The notes below the pieces were generated by a model that saw nothing but the letters and a program-made list of their open reading frames with translations, made no database searches and was not told the DNA's origin. Shown here in pieces: positions 16,965 to 28,467 of a stretch of 64,000 nucleotides of DNA. The DNA lies in NCBI RefSeq assembly GCF_030419005.1, contig NZ_CP106953.1, positions 62,001-126,000 of the forward strand, read 5' to 3'. Made by a program: the position numbers and the translations under genes. The stretch's first letter is position 1. Every line of letters starts with the position of its first letter. This DNA comes from Eleftheria terrae. GTDB lineage: Bacteria; Pseudomonadota; Gammaproteobacteria; Burkholderiales; Burkholderiaceae_C.

Positions 16965-17841
16965 TCCACAGGCCCGCCTCGGCGGCGAGCGTCGCATCCA
17001 GTGGCCGCAGCAGCCCCGCCAGGCGCCGGCCGGCCTGCGCCGGTCCATGGTGGGCGCGGAACCAGTCGCGCGGCGCCGTCACCCGCCCGAGCAGCCGCAA
17101 GGCTGCCTCGACCACATCCTGCTCGTCGTCGAAGAAGTCGCCGGTGTGTCGGTTCACGTATTTCCAGCCACCCAGGATGGCCCGATGCACCAGCACCGGG
17201 CGGTCCAGGCACAGGGCTTCCGCGATGACACGCGGCGACGGATCGAGCGCATTGGGGCAGAACACGAGCCGCGCGGCCGCCATGGCGGCAAGCAGTGGCG
17301 GCCAGTCGAGCCGGTCGACCTGCGTGATACCGGCTTGCCCGCACAAGGCACGTTCGGCCCGGCCCACCACCAGCGAACGCAGGCCCAGCTCCAGGTGCAG
17401 GCGGGGCAGGCAGCGAGCGGCCAGCGCGCCGTTCTTGGCCGGCGCCTGCCAGTCCTCGGCGGCGCCGACGTAGACAACGTCATGCAGGCCGGGTGGCGCG
17501 GCCCGTGCCGCCTGCCGCGCCACCCAGGTCCAGTCGGTGAAGTCGGAGGCACTGAGCAACGCGCGGGGCGTGGCGGCGGCAAGGTGGTCGTCGGGCTGCC
17601 GGAAGCAATGGCACCAGGCTTCGCAGACCGCTTCGTAGTCGAGCCCGTCACGGCTGTCACGGCGCGGAAAGTCGAAATAGCTGCTGACGCCGACGAGCCG
17701 GGCGCCGCAGCGCCGCAGTTGTGCAAAGCAGTCGTGCTGCGGCGGCGAGACGAGCGGCCCGTGCAGCGCCACCCAGGCGCTGGGGGTGCCGTTGGCAAGG
17801 CACACGGGCTCGAAAGGCCAGCACAGGTCGGGCGGCATCAT
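16927..17841 (-). CDS. GT-B-fold glycosyltransferase, 304 aa
   Basis: A GT-B C-terminal domain is visible: DVVYVGAAEDWQAPAKNGAL, LRSLVVGRAE, ARLVFCPNALDPSPRVIAEA (the E-x7-E-like nucleotide-sugar site), LCLDRPVLVHRAILGGW. The N-terminal Rossmann half is less conserved (WVALHGPLVSPPQHDCFAQL). No signal peptide or membrane segment. ATG at 17841 follows GAGAGG. The gene is alone on its strand and divergent from the prolyl-hydroxylase-like gene, so both would share the 100-bp region 17842-17940. Confidence 0.75.
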   Translation of the reverse strand: MMPPDLCWPFEPVCLANGTPSAWVALHGPLVSPPQHDCFAQLRRCGARLVGVSSYFDFPRRDSRDGLDYEAVCEAWCHCFRQPDDHLAAATPRALLSASDFTDWTWVARQAARAAPPGLHDVVYVGAAEDWQAPAKNGALAARCLPRLHLELGLRSLVVGRAERALCGQAGITQVDRLDWPPLLAAMAAARLVFCPNALDPSPRVIAEALCLDRPVLVHRAILGGWKYVNRHTGDFFDDEQDVVEAALRLLGRVTAPRDWFRAHHGPAQAGRRLAGLLRPLDATLAAEAGLWISPAGPRPHPAA

Positions 17842-17872
17842 CACCTCTCATCAATTCTGTTCAGACATGAAG

Positions 17873-17900
17873 TTGAAGGTGCAGGAGGACTGCCTAGACT
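17873..17900 (+). promoter_or_regulatory. predicted sigma-70-type promoter
   Basis: TTGAAG (17873-17878) and TAGACT (17895-17900) are separated by 16 bp. Transcription would start near 17907, giving a leader of about 34 nt before the ATG at 17941. It sits in the 100-bp divergent region between the GT-B gene and the oxygenase gene. Confidence 0.5.
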
Positions 17901-17940
17901 TGGGGAGCGCCGTGTCTCCGTCGGCGAAGGGAGTGCCACC

Positions 17941-19296
17941 ATGATGAACTCGCGCAAGCATTTTCACGATCCCGGCAACCGATCATGCCGCATCGACATC
18001 TTCGATGAGCTGAGCGGGCAGGCCCTGGCCGCGGTGCGCCAGTTCGCACGCCGCATTGGCGCTCCTCACTTGGTCGATGAAGTGGTGCTGCCCAGCCTGG
18101 CCGAGGGCGATTGCCAGATCGTGGCTGCCGTGCGCGACCGGCCGTGGCCGCCCTGGGGCCTGGGAGCCCGCGAGATCGTTGCCCTGTGCATGACCCAGTC
18201 GGTGGCCGATGCGAGTTATGCCGTGTCACCCATCTACACCTTGCCGCAGGAGCTGACGAACGTGGGCATGATGAGCGCCGTCTACAAGGAAGCGCTCGAC
18301 CAGCTCGCGGTGCGCCCCCGGGCCGAGCTGTGCTACCTGGCGGCCGAAGACTCCACGCTGGCCGATGACGTGTTGTGCCATGCCGGGTTCGAACGCACCG
18401 AAGATGTCTTCGTCACCTGGCAGTCGCGCTACAACACCTATCGTGCGCCGGTGCAGAAGGTGCTTGCTGCGCTCTCGCTCGAACAGACGTCCTCACCCGA
18501 GTTGCTCGCCCATGCCATCGAGCCGGCGGCGCTGCGGGAGCAGGCCTTGTTCCACCACACCATCCACAACGGCTCGCTGGCGGAATGGGCCACCGGCGAG
18601 AGCCTGCGCTCCGAGCTGATCCGGCTGGTGCGCGGAGGACACTCGGGCAAGCCCGGTGGTGTGCCCGGCGGCACCGGGCGGTGGGAATGGGTCTTCGACC
18701 CCGAGATTCGCTTCGCGGTGAGCATCAACCACTTCCTGGGCGCCGAGCGCGACCGCCTGCTGGCCTTCGTTCTCGAAGCGCAAGACCGCTTCCGGCCGGC
18801 GACGGTGGATCGCGGGCAGGGCCGGCAAGTGGACGAGAAGCTGCGCCGCGCCAGCACGCTGGACGACCTCGGCGAGTTCGCGCCGCACTTCGAAAAGGCC
18901 CTGCTGGAAAACCTGGAGCCGGCGCTCAAGCGGCTGCAGCACCCGGGCTTCCCGGTGGGCCGCATCGAGATGCAGGTGACCGCCAGCGGCGACGGGGACT
19001 ACTTCCGCCTGCATGCCGACACCGACGCGACCGACACCCGCGAAATATCCTTCGTCTATTACTTCCACCGGGAGCCGCGGCGCTTCTCGGGCGGCGAGTT
19101 GCGGCTGTACCAGAGCAAGCGGGTGAATGACCAGCTGATCCCGGCCGACCATCCGCAGACCCTGTCACCCCGCCAGGACATGTTGCTGCTGTTCCCGAGC
19201 ACCAACGACCACGAGGTGCTGCCGGTGCGGGTGCCGAGCGGCGAGTTCGCCGACTCGCGTTTCACGCTCAACGGCTGGATCCATCGCAAGGCCTGA
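17941..19296 (+). CDS. 2OG-Fe(II) oxygenase (prolyl-4-hydroxylase-like C-domain), 451 aa
   Basis: The C-terminal 120 residues are a P4Hc-type double-stranded beta-helix: DYFRLHADTD gives His358-x-Asp360, EISFVYYFHREPRRFSGGEL the core strands, NDHEVLPV the distal His424 and ADSRFTLNGW the 2OG-binding Arg440. These residues form a complete facial triad. The N-terminal half (IVALCMTQSVADASYAVSPI, ELCYLAAEDSTLADDVLCHA, GFERTEDVF) resembles a GNAT-like fold but without clear acetyl-CoA motifs. Starts at the first of two ATGs. It is followed after 14 nt by the sulfotransferase-oxygenase fusion, so the two are an operon. Confidence 0.78.
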   Translation: MMNSRKHFHDPGNRSCRIDIFDELSGQALAAVRQFARRIGAPHLVDEVVLPSLAEGDCQIVAAVRDRPWPPWGLGAREIVALCMTQSVADASYAVSPIYTLPQELTNVGMMSAVYKEALDQLAVRPRAELCYLAAEDSTLADDVLCHAGFERTEDVFVTWQSRYNTYRAPVQKVLAALSLEQTSSPELLAHAIEPAALREQALFHHTIHNGSLAEWATGESLRSELIRLVRGGHSGKPGGVPGGTGRWEWVFDPEIRFAVSINHFLGAERDRLLAFVLEAQDRFRPATVDRGQGRQVDEKLRRASTLDDLGEFAPHFEKALLENLEPALKRLQHPGFPVGRIEMQVTASGDGDYFRLHADTDATDTREISFVYYFHREPRRFSGGELRLYQSKRVNDQLIPADHPQTLSPRQDMLLLFPSTNDHEVLPVRVPSGEFADSRFTLNGWIHRKA

Positions 19297-19310
19297 GGCG
19301 GGAGCACTCC

Positions 19311-21437
19311 ATGCGCATGCTCAGCCTGGCCTGGGGCGCCGCCCAGGCCGCCGCGATGCGGCCGGCCTGGCGCGCCATGGTGTCGCTGGCGCCGACGCCG
19401 CTGCCGGGCCTGCTGGCCCGCCAGTGGCTGCTGCATGCCCATGCCGTGCAGGCGCAGTACCTGTTCAGCGACGACGACGCGGCAGACGCCTTCCTGGCCT
19501 GCCCGGGCGCCGATCTCGCCCATGCCCGCTTCCAGCAGCGGGTGGGTCCGGCACTGGCCGAGCCGGCGCAGGTGGCGCGCGGGCCGGCAGGTGCCGCACC
19601 GCAGCAGCCCATCTTCATCATTGCCGCGCCGCGCTCGGGCAGCACCTTGTTGTTCGACCTGCTGGCGCAGGCGCCCGGGGTGCAAACCCAGGGCGCCGAG
19701 GGCCAGGGTGCCGTCGAGGGCATCGTCGGCCTGCACCCGCAGCACCGGGGCTTCGCCTCCGACCGGCTCGACGAGACCGATCTGACGCCCTCCGTGCTGG
19801 CCTGCCTGCAGGCCGGCTGGGGCTTCGGCCTGCGCGACCGTCAGGGCCGCTCCGGCTTGCCGCCAGACGCTTCGGCGTCCCGTGGCAGGCCGCGCCTGCT
19901 GGACAAGACCACCGAGCACAGCCTGCGGGTGGCCTTCCTGGCACGGGCGTGTCCGGACGCGCGGTTTGTCCTGCTGCATCGGGATGCACGCCAGAATGTC
20001 AGCAGCCTGATGCAGGCCTGGCAGCATGGCGGCTTCTCGCGCTGGCATGAGCTGCCGGGATGGCCGCCGCACGATTGGTGTTTCCTGCTGCCGCCGGGCT
20101 GGCAGGCGCTGCGGGGCCGGTCGCTGCAAGCGGTGGCGACCGCCCAGTGGGAGGCGGCACAGCACTGGAGCCTGCACGACCTGGAGATGCTCGACGCGGC
20201 GCGCTGGACCTGCGTGGACTACAACGAACTGGTGGCACAGCCTGCGCCGGTGATCGAGCGGCTCTGCGCGTTTCTCGATCTCGAGGTGGACGCCACCCTG
20301 GCGGCAGCGTTGTCGCGGCCGCTGCCCGTCAGTGGCACGGCCATCAGCCCGCCCTCGGCCATCAAGTGGCGCAGCAATGCCGGGCTGGACGTGGCCGCCC
20401 TCGAAGCGGCAACGCGGGTCACCAGCGCACGGCTGCGCAGCTTGCACAGCCTGGCGCCCGAGCCACCGCCCGCGGCTGCCCCCTCCCAGGTGGTTGCGGC
20501 GCAGGCGCAAGTGCGCTTCTCCTGCCCGCTGGCGGAGGTCGAGCCGCTGTGGAGCGAGCCGGGCACGGATGCGCTGGCGGTGCGGGCGGTGCAGGTGGCA
20601 CCGAGCTTCCGCTTGCAGCTCGGCTCGACCATCCCGCTGGGCATGGGGGCCGCGGCACGTTTCCGTGAGCGCTTTGCCTGCGAACAGCCGGTCGTCTGGA
20701 CACGTGACCCCTTCACGCAGGCCTTGCGCCCCTACTGGGTGGAAAGGCAGCAGGCGCGGTGGTTCGCCGCGCTGGCCCCCGGTGAGCCGCCGCCGCCCGC
20801 CGTCCCGGCGCTGCTGGCGCGGTTGCGAGGGGCCGGCATCACCGCATCGACGGCCGAGCACCTGGCGGCCGAGCAGCAGGGCGCCACACGGCGGGAAGCG
20901 CTGGCCGCCGCTTTTGCCGAACGCGGCTACTGTGTGGTGCCTGGTGTCGTGGCGCCGGCCCACACCCGCGCACTGGCCCAGTACTACCGGGCCCTGGTGG
21001 CAGCGGGCGGCTGGCGTGGCGGCGACGCACAAGTGGCGCGGCGCCATGGCTGGCACAACGAGAGCGTGGCGCGCTTCTTCCAGCACCAGCTGACCGGCTT
21101 CATCGGCGCGCTGGTGGGCGAGCCCGCCTGCGCGTCCTATGCCTACGTCTCGCTGTATCAGCGCGGCGCGCGCCTGGCGCCGCATGTGGACCGCAAGCAA
21201 TGCGAGTACACCCTGTCGCTGGTGATCGAGGAGCAGGGGGGGCGCTCCTGTGACTGGCCGCTGCATTTCCTGGCTGGGCCAGCGGCCAGCGCGGTCACGC
21301 TCAACGTCGGCGACGCGGTGCTCTTTCGCGGGCATGACCTGCCACATTGGCGCGAGGCCCCGGCGTGCGAAAGCCTGTCATTGAGCACGCTGCTCTTTCA
21401 CTACGTGCCGGCCGATTTCGCCGAGACCCTGCAGTGA
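19311..21437 (+). CDS. sulfotransferase / 2OG-Fe(II) oxygenase fusion protein, 708 aa
   Basis: Residues about 95-390 are a sulfotransferase domain: P-loop-like PAPS site IFIIAAPRSGSTLLFDLL (Arg108-Ser-Gly-Ser-Thr112), RLLDKTTEHSLRV, FVLLHRDARQNVSSLMQAW (3'-phosphate-binding Arg/Ser) and CVDYNELVAQPAPVIERLC. Residues about 535-700 are a phytanoyl-dioxygenase-like domain: AFAERGYCVVPGVV, LAPHVDRKQCEYTLSL (His625-x-Asp627), NVGDAVLFRGHDLPHWRE (His675 or His679). The linker 395-530 is unassigned. A GGGAG site precedes the ATG. The predicted role is hydroxylation and sulfation of the same product. The stop codon lies 8 bp before the hexamer array. Confidence 0.8.
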   Translation: MRMLSLAWGAAQAAAMRPAWRAMVSLAPTPLPGLLARQWLLHAHAVQAQYLFSDDDAADAFLACPGADLAHARFQQRVGPALAEPAQVARGPAGAAPQQPIFIIAAPRSGSTLLFDLLAQAPGVQTQGAEGQGAVEGIVGLHPQHRGFASDRLDETDLTPSVLACLQAGWGFGLRDRQGRSGLPPDASASRGRPRLLDKTTEHSLRVAFLARACPDARFVLLHRDARQNVSSLMQAWQHGGFSRWHELPGWPPHDWCFLLPPGWQALRGRSLQAVATAQWEAAQHWSLHDLEMLDAARWTCVDYNELVAQPAPVIERLCAFLDLEVDATLAAALSRPLPVSGTAISPPSAIKWRSNAGLDVAALEAATRVTSARLRSLHSLAPEPPPAAAPSQVVAAQAQVRFSCPLAEVEPLWSEPGTDALAVRAVQVAPSFRLQLGSTIPLGMGAAARFRERFACEQPVVWTRDPFTQALRPYWVERQQARWFAALAPGEPPPPAVPALLARLRGAGITASTAEHLAAEQQGATRREALAAAFAERGYCVVPGVVAPAHTRALAQYYRALVAAGGWRGGDAQVARRHGWHNESVARFFQHQLTGFIGALVGEPACASYAYVSLYQRGARLAPHVDRKQCEYTLSLVIEEQGGRSCDWPLHFLAGPAASAVTLNVGDAVLFRGHDLPHWREAPACESLSLSTLLFHYVPADFAETLQ

Positions 21438-21444
21438 CGGCGGC

Positions 21445-21738
21445 GCACCCGCACCCGCACCCGCACCCGCACCCGCACCCGCACCCGCACCCGCACCCGC
21501 ACCCGCACCCGCACCCGCACCCGCACCCGCACCCGCACCCGCACCCGCACCCGCACCCGCACCCGCACCCGCACCCGCACCCGCACCCGCACCCGCACCC
21601 GCACCCGCACCCGCACCCGCACCCGCACCCGCACCCGCACCCGCACCCGCACCCGCACCCGCACCCGCACCCGCACCCGCACCCGCACCCGCACCCGCAC
21701 CCGCACCCGCACCCGCACCCGCACCCGCACCCGCACCC
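21445..21738. repeat. perfect tandem array, 49 copies of GCACCC
   Basis: A 294-bp uninterrupted run of the hexamer GCACCC with no mismatches begins 8 bp after the stop of the fusion gene and ends 31 bp before a palindromic operator-like site. Because the unit is 6 bp, every frame stays open and gives dipeptide runs (His-Pro on the plus strand, Arg-Val and others on the minus strand). I do not regard these as proteins. Length changes by slippage would alter spacing between the two flanking genes without shifting a frame. Confidence 0.97.
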
Positions 21739-21753
21739 GCAAGGCGGTGCCAA

Positions 21754-21794
21754 CACGACCACTGGTCGTGAAAGCGCTTTCAATGTCATTGAAA
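21754..21794. promoter_or_regulatory. cluster of three overlapping palindromes upstream of the GH9 gene
   Basis: Three inverted repeats overlap. CACGACC-ACT-GGTCGTG spans 21754-21770. TGAAAGCGCTTTCA spans 21769-21782; it is a perfect 14-bp palindrome centred on CG and fits LacI-family operator form. TTTCAATG-T-CATTGAAA spans 21778-21794. The middle site is the best candidate for a LacI-type repressor controlling the cellulase gene about 245 bp downstream. The site-to-regulator link is inference. Confidence 0.6.
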
Positions 21795-21810
21795 TGGCGG
21801 CAGCATTTGA

Positions 21811-25005
<3,195 letters not shown>

Positions 25006-25031
25006 AGCGGCCGTCCCGCAGGGCGCGGGAC

Positions 25032-25069
25032 GGCGCCGGGCCGGCATCGCAGCGATGCGGCCCGGCGCC
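25032..25069. terminator. GC-rich hairpin between convergent genes
   Basis: Arms 25032-25050 and 25052-25069 pair almost perfectly (one bulged G) around a one-base loop. A second short palindromic pair of GGCGCC follows at about 25082-25100. No T-run is present. Placed between the GH9 stop and the convergent PEP-CTERM gene, it could stop transcription from both sides. Confidence 0.5.
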
Positions 25070-25174
25070 ACGCGATGGGGGTGGCGCCTGCAGAGGCGCC
25101 GCCCCGTTCTCGTTTCCCCGCCTGCATGCGGTGCCAGGCGCCGCCGCGCCTGTGCCGGCACGGCGGCGCTCGGC

Positions 25175-27820
25175 TCAGCGCTTCTGCCGGCGCCGCGTCC
25201 AGGCTGCCAGGCCGGCCAGGCCCAGGCCGAACAGGGCATAGGTCTCGGGCTCGGGCACCTGGGCCACCGTCAGGATCACGTCGTTGCCGGCGTAGGACAC
25301 GGTCAGCCGGAACAGCGAGGGGTCGAGGTTGCTGGTCACGCTGGCGAAGGAGCCGCTCATGCCGCCTTCGATCGTGAGGAAGTGAAAGCTGCCGAGCACC
25401 GCTTCCTCCGCCTCGAACGCGACCTTCAGCTCGCCACCCAGCTTGGCCTGGCCCTTGACGAACAGCCGGTCATACAGCTCGGCGCTGTCGATGTCCAGCA
25501 GCAGGGTGCCGGTCAGCTCCGCATGCTGCGTCACCAGGTGCCCCGTGCCGACCTCGTCCTGGGCACCCGCGCTGTAGACGCCCCGTGTCAGCGCGACGCG
25601 ACCGGCATCGATGGTGCCGCCCAGCCAGGTGGCACTCCAGTCGCTGAACCACTGGTCGTAGCTGCCGGTGCGCAGCGTGCTGCCCGCGCCCACGTACACC
25701 GTGCCGCCGTTGCCGAGCCCGTAGCCGAGGCCGCCCGGGCTCAGCGTGGCGCCGTTGAGCACCGAGAGTGAGCCCCGGTTGGAGCTCAGCTGAGACAGCG
25801 CGTCCACGTCGCTGCCTTGCCAGGGATTGACGATCTTGGCCTGCGGGCCGTCGAGCACCACCGTCGTGCCGGCGTCGATGGTGTTGATCAGGGCCGGGCG
25901 TGTGCCGCTCTTGGTGCTGCCGAGGTTGAGCGCCAGTGTTCCATTGCGCACGACATAGGTGCCGCCGCTCAGCAGACCGCCGGCGAACTCCTGTTGGCTG
26001 TACTGCGCCAGCGGGCCCCAGACCACCAGGCGCCCGCCGTTCGTCTCCAGCGTACCGGTGTTGTTCACCTTGCCATTCAGGCGCAGGGTGCCGGCATTGA
26101 CCGCGCTCACCGTGCCGCGGTTGTCGAAGTCGGCGGTGATGGTGGTCTGCCCGGCACCCGTCTTCAGGTAGCGGCCTTCGTTGAGGAAGGACGCCACCGA
26201 GATCATCGTGGCCCGCGGGTACCACCAGCCGTTGGCGTCGAGCTCGTAGGTGCCGACGCTGTTGTGGTCCTCGAAGGTGGTGCCGGCCCGCACCCGGATG
26301 CTGCCGGTGCCGGTGATGTCGGCGTTGCCGTCCCAGTGCACACCCCCCTGGAAGTCGAAGGCGGTGTTCATCTTCTTGGTCGGCGGCGGGGCGCTGGTGT
26401 CGGCCCACCAGTAGCGCTGGTTGTTGCTCAGCGTGGTGCGGCCACGCACGGTCACCGGGCCGGTCGTCGTCACGTCGCCGTCGGCCCAGTCCATGATGTC
26501 GAGCGTCAGCTTGCCGTTGACCCGCACGCTGCTGAAGCCATAGCCGAGGGTGCGGCCGTCGCTGTCCACATACTCATAGGGATCGGCGATGCGCAGCGCG
26601 CCGATGTCCAGGTCGCGCTGAACGAAGAAGGCCGCTCCGTCCAGCACCTCGACCCGGCCCTGCCCGTGCAGCCGGGCCCCGGGCTGGACGCTGTACTGGC
26701 CACCGCGCAGGCGCATCACCCCTTCGTTGTAGACGGTGCCCGCGAAGCTCATGCCGCCCTCGAAGTCCGGGTACTGGTCGGCGCCCACGAACTCCAGGCT
26801 GCCCTGCTTGGCGATGTTCCACTGGCCGGTGGCCGTCGAGCCGGTGCGCGAGAAGGCGAACCGCGCCTTGCCCCCGTCGAGCACGTTCAGGGTGCCGTTC
26901 TGCTGCAGGTCGCCGCGGTAGGTGGACAGGCTCATCTCCGACGCAACATCGATGCGCCCCGTGTTGAGCCAGGTCGCTCCAACGTAGCCGCTGAAGCTCC
27001 AGCGGCCCTGGTCGATCTGCATCGTGCCGCTGTTGTGGTAGCCGCCCGAGTACGACTCCACCAGCGTGTCGGCGCCACCGGTCTTGCGGTAGCTGCCGGC
27101 ATTGGTCACCTGGCCATACATGAGGTTGAGGTGATGCAGGCCGGTCCGCGCCTCGTCCAGCACCTGGCCGCCGGCGCCGAAGTGCAGGTCGGCGTCGCCG
27201 GAGATTTCGGAGGCGCCGTCCTGCCAGCGGGTGGTGCCATTGAACGCCAGCTGGCCGCCATAGGAGCCGGCGGACAGTTGCGGCCCGGCCAGCACGGTTT
27301 CGCCGAGCACCGTCAGTTGCGGGCCGGTGGACGACGTGCCGCTGTCCAGGCGACCGCCTTGCCACAGGAAGCTGTCGACGGTGAGCGTCGCGGCGGTCGG
27401 GCCGTCGACCGTCGCCGGGAGGCCGCCCAGCGAGCCGCCCAGCAGCTCCAGCCGGCCGATGCGGGAGCCGGCGCCGGCCAGCTCCAGCGAGCCGCCGGAC
27501 AAGCGCAGCGTGCCGGTGCCGTGGAGGGTGGCGGCCTGGAAAGCGCCGTCGCGCACAGTGGTGTGGCTGGCGCCGAGCAGCACTGCGGTGGAAGGCGAGG
27601 CCGGCAGGCCGGCCGACCAGTTGCTGGCCAGGTCCCAGAAGGCCTTCTCGGGGCCGGCCTGGCCGGTCCAGCGGGTGTCGAGGGCCATGGCGCCCCCGGC
27701 GTGCAGGAAGAGCTGTGCCGCCGCCGCGGCCAGCACGGCCCGGCGGGGGCCGCTGCGGCACACGCGCCGCATGCCGGGCGACAGGCGCGGCCGAGCGAGC
27801 GACGCGAGGTTGCTTCTCAT
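25175..27820 (-). CDS. large PEP-CTERM surface protein, 881 aa
   Basis: A signal sequence (about 1-46, ending GGAMALD) and a C-terminal PEP-CTERM tripartite signal: VPEPETYALFGLGLAGLAAW then TRRRQKR. Between them is a long beta-helix-like body rich in Gly, Thr and Asn, with repeated strands such as TLHGTGTLRLSGGSLELAGA, reminiscent of autotransporter/filamentous adhesin passengers. PEP-CTERM proteins are processed by an exosortase and often occur in biofilm or exopolysaccharide producers; no exosortase gene is in this window. AAGGAG lies 7 nt before the ATG. Its paralogue is at 44289-47084. Confidence 0.88.
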   Translation of the reverse strand: MRSNLASLARPRLSPGMRRVCRSGPRRAVLAAAAAQLFLHAGGAMALDTRWTGQAGPEKAFWDLASNWSAGLPASPSTAVLLGASHTTVRDGAFQAATLHGTGTLRLSGGSLELAGAGSRIGRLELLGGSLGGLPATVDGPTAATLTVDSFLWQGGRLDSGTSSTGPQLTVLGETVLAGPQLSAGSYGGQLAFNGTTRWQDGASEISGDADLHFGAGGQVLDEARTGLHHLNLMYGQVTNAGSYRKTGGADTLVESYSGGYHNSGTMQIDQGRWSFSGYVGATWLNTGRIDVASEMSLSTYRGDLQQNGTLNVLDGGKARFAFSRTGSTATGQWNIAKQGSLEFVGADQYPDFEGGMSFAGTVYNEGVMRLRGGQYSVQPGARLHGQGRVEVLDGAAFFVQRDLDIGALRIADPYEYVDSDGRTLGYGFSSVRVNGKLTLDIMDWADGDVTTTGPVTVRGRTTLSNNQRYWWADTSAPPPTKKMNTAFDFQGGVHWDGNADITGTGSIRVRAGTTFEDHNSVGTYELDANGWWYPRATMISVASFLNEGRYLKTGAGQTTITADFDNRGTVSAVNAGTLRLNGKVNNTGTLETNGGRLVVWGPLAQYSQQEFAGGLLSGGTYVVRNGTLALNLGSTKSGTRPALINTIDAGTTVVLDGPQAKIVNPWQGSDVDALSQLSSNRGSLSVLNGATLSPGGLGYGLGNGGTVYVGAGSTLRTGSYDQWFSDWSATWLGGTIDAGRVALTRGVYSAGAQDEVGTGHLVTQHAELTGTLLLDIDSAELYDRLFVKGQAKLGGELKVAFEAEEAVLGSFHFLTIEGGMSGSFASVTSNLDPSLFRLTVSYAGNDVILTVAQVPEPETYALFGLGLAGLAAWTRRRQKR

Positions 27821-28467
27821 ATCAAACTCCTTGAAGTGCTGTTGTCGTTGGCATCGGCTTGCTGCCGCGGATGAGGCGGCGAGCGGCCGGCACGCAGGGC
27901 GCGACCACCGATGGCGTTCGTCGCCGGCGCTGGCCGGCGAATGGGTGCAAACGCGACGCGAGCATCGCCAGCCGGGCTCCGTTGCGGCGGCGAAGTTGCA
28001 AGAGCCGGTAAGGCCGGCTGGCCCTGCAGCGGGTTGTCGCCCGGCGCGGCGGCGGCGCCTCCTGCCCGGAAGCCCGTGCGAATCGGGGCAGCCCTTCGAG
28101 AATTGCCTGGAGCCGCCTGGCTTCGCGGGCGGTCAGGGGGCCCGGGGCACCACATCGCCCCCTGTCCACGCGTCGCTTCAGCACTGCACAAATTGTTTGC
28201 GATGTGACATGGCCCGCGGTGGCGCCGGCGCGACAGGGGCGCTCGCCGGCACAGCGGGTGCGGCGGTGGCTGGTCGTGCCGCCGGTCGCGCCGCTGGTTG
28301 GGCATGACCCGGCCAGCGTGCGCAGGTGACCTCGCCGGCTGATTGCCAGGCCGCGGCTTCCCTGCAACTTTGGGGATGCCAGGGGCGTGTCCCCCGCCTA
28401 GCATCGAAGCACGGTCAATCGCCCGCATCGCCACTGGCGGGCCGGCGGAAAAGGAGGGCCCTGCAGC
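27821..28467. other. divergent intergenic region, 647 bp
   Basis: This lies between the PEP-CTERM gene and the RHS gene. Shadow ORFs here are Arg/Pro/Ala-rich and not credible. TAGCAT at about 28399 lies 69 bp before the RHS start and resembles the TAGACT-type -10 seen elsewhere, but a matching -35 is not obvious. GGAGGG precedes the RHS ATG. Confidence 0.4.

Noticed and set aside
21445..21738. CRISPR array
   Set aside because: Units are 6 bp with no spacers; no cas genes nearby.
25817..27874. 685-codon plus-strand frame opposite the first PEP-CTERM gene
   Set aside because: No domain and Arg/Val/Gly-rich shadow composition; the minus-strand gene has signal peptide, PEP-CTERM tag and ribosome-binding site.
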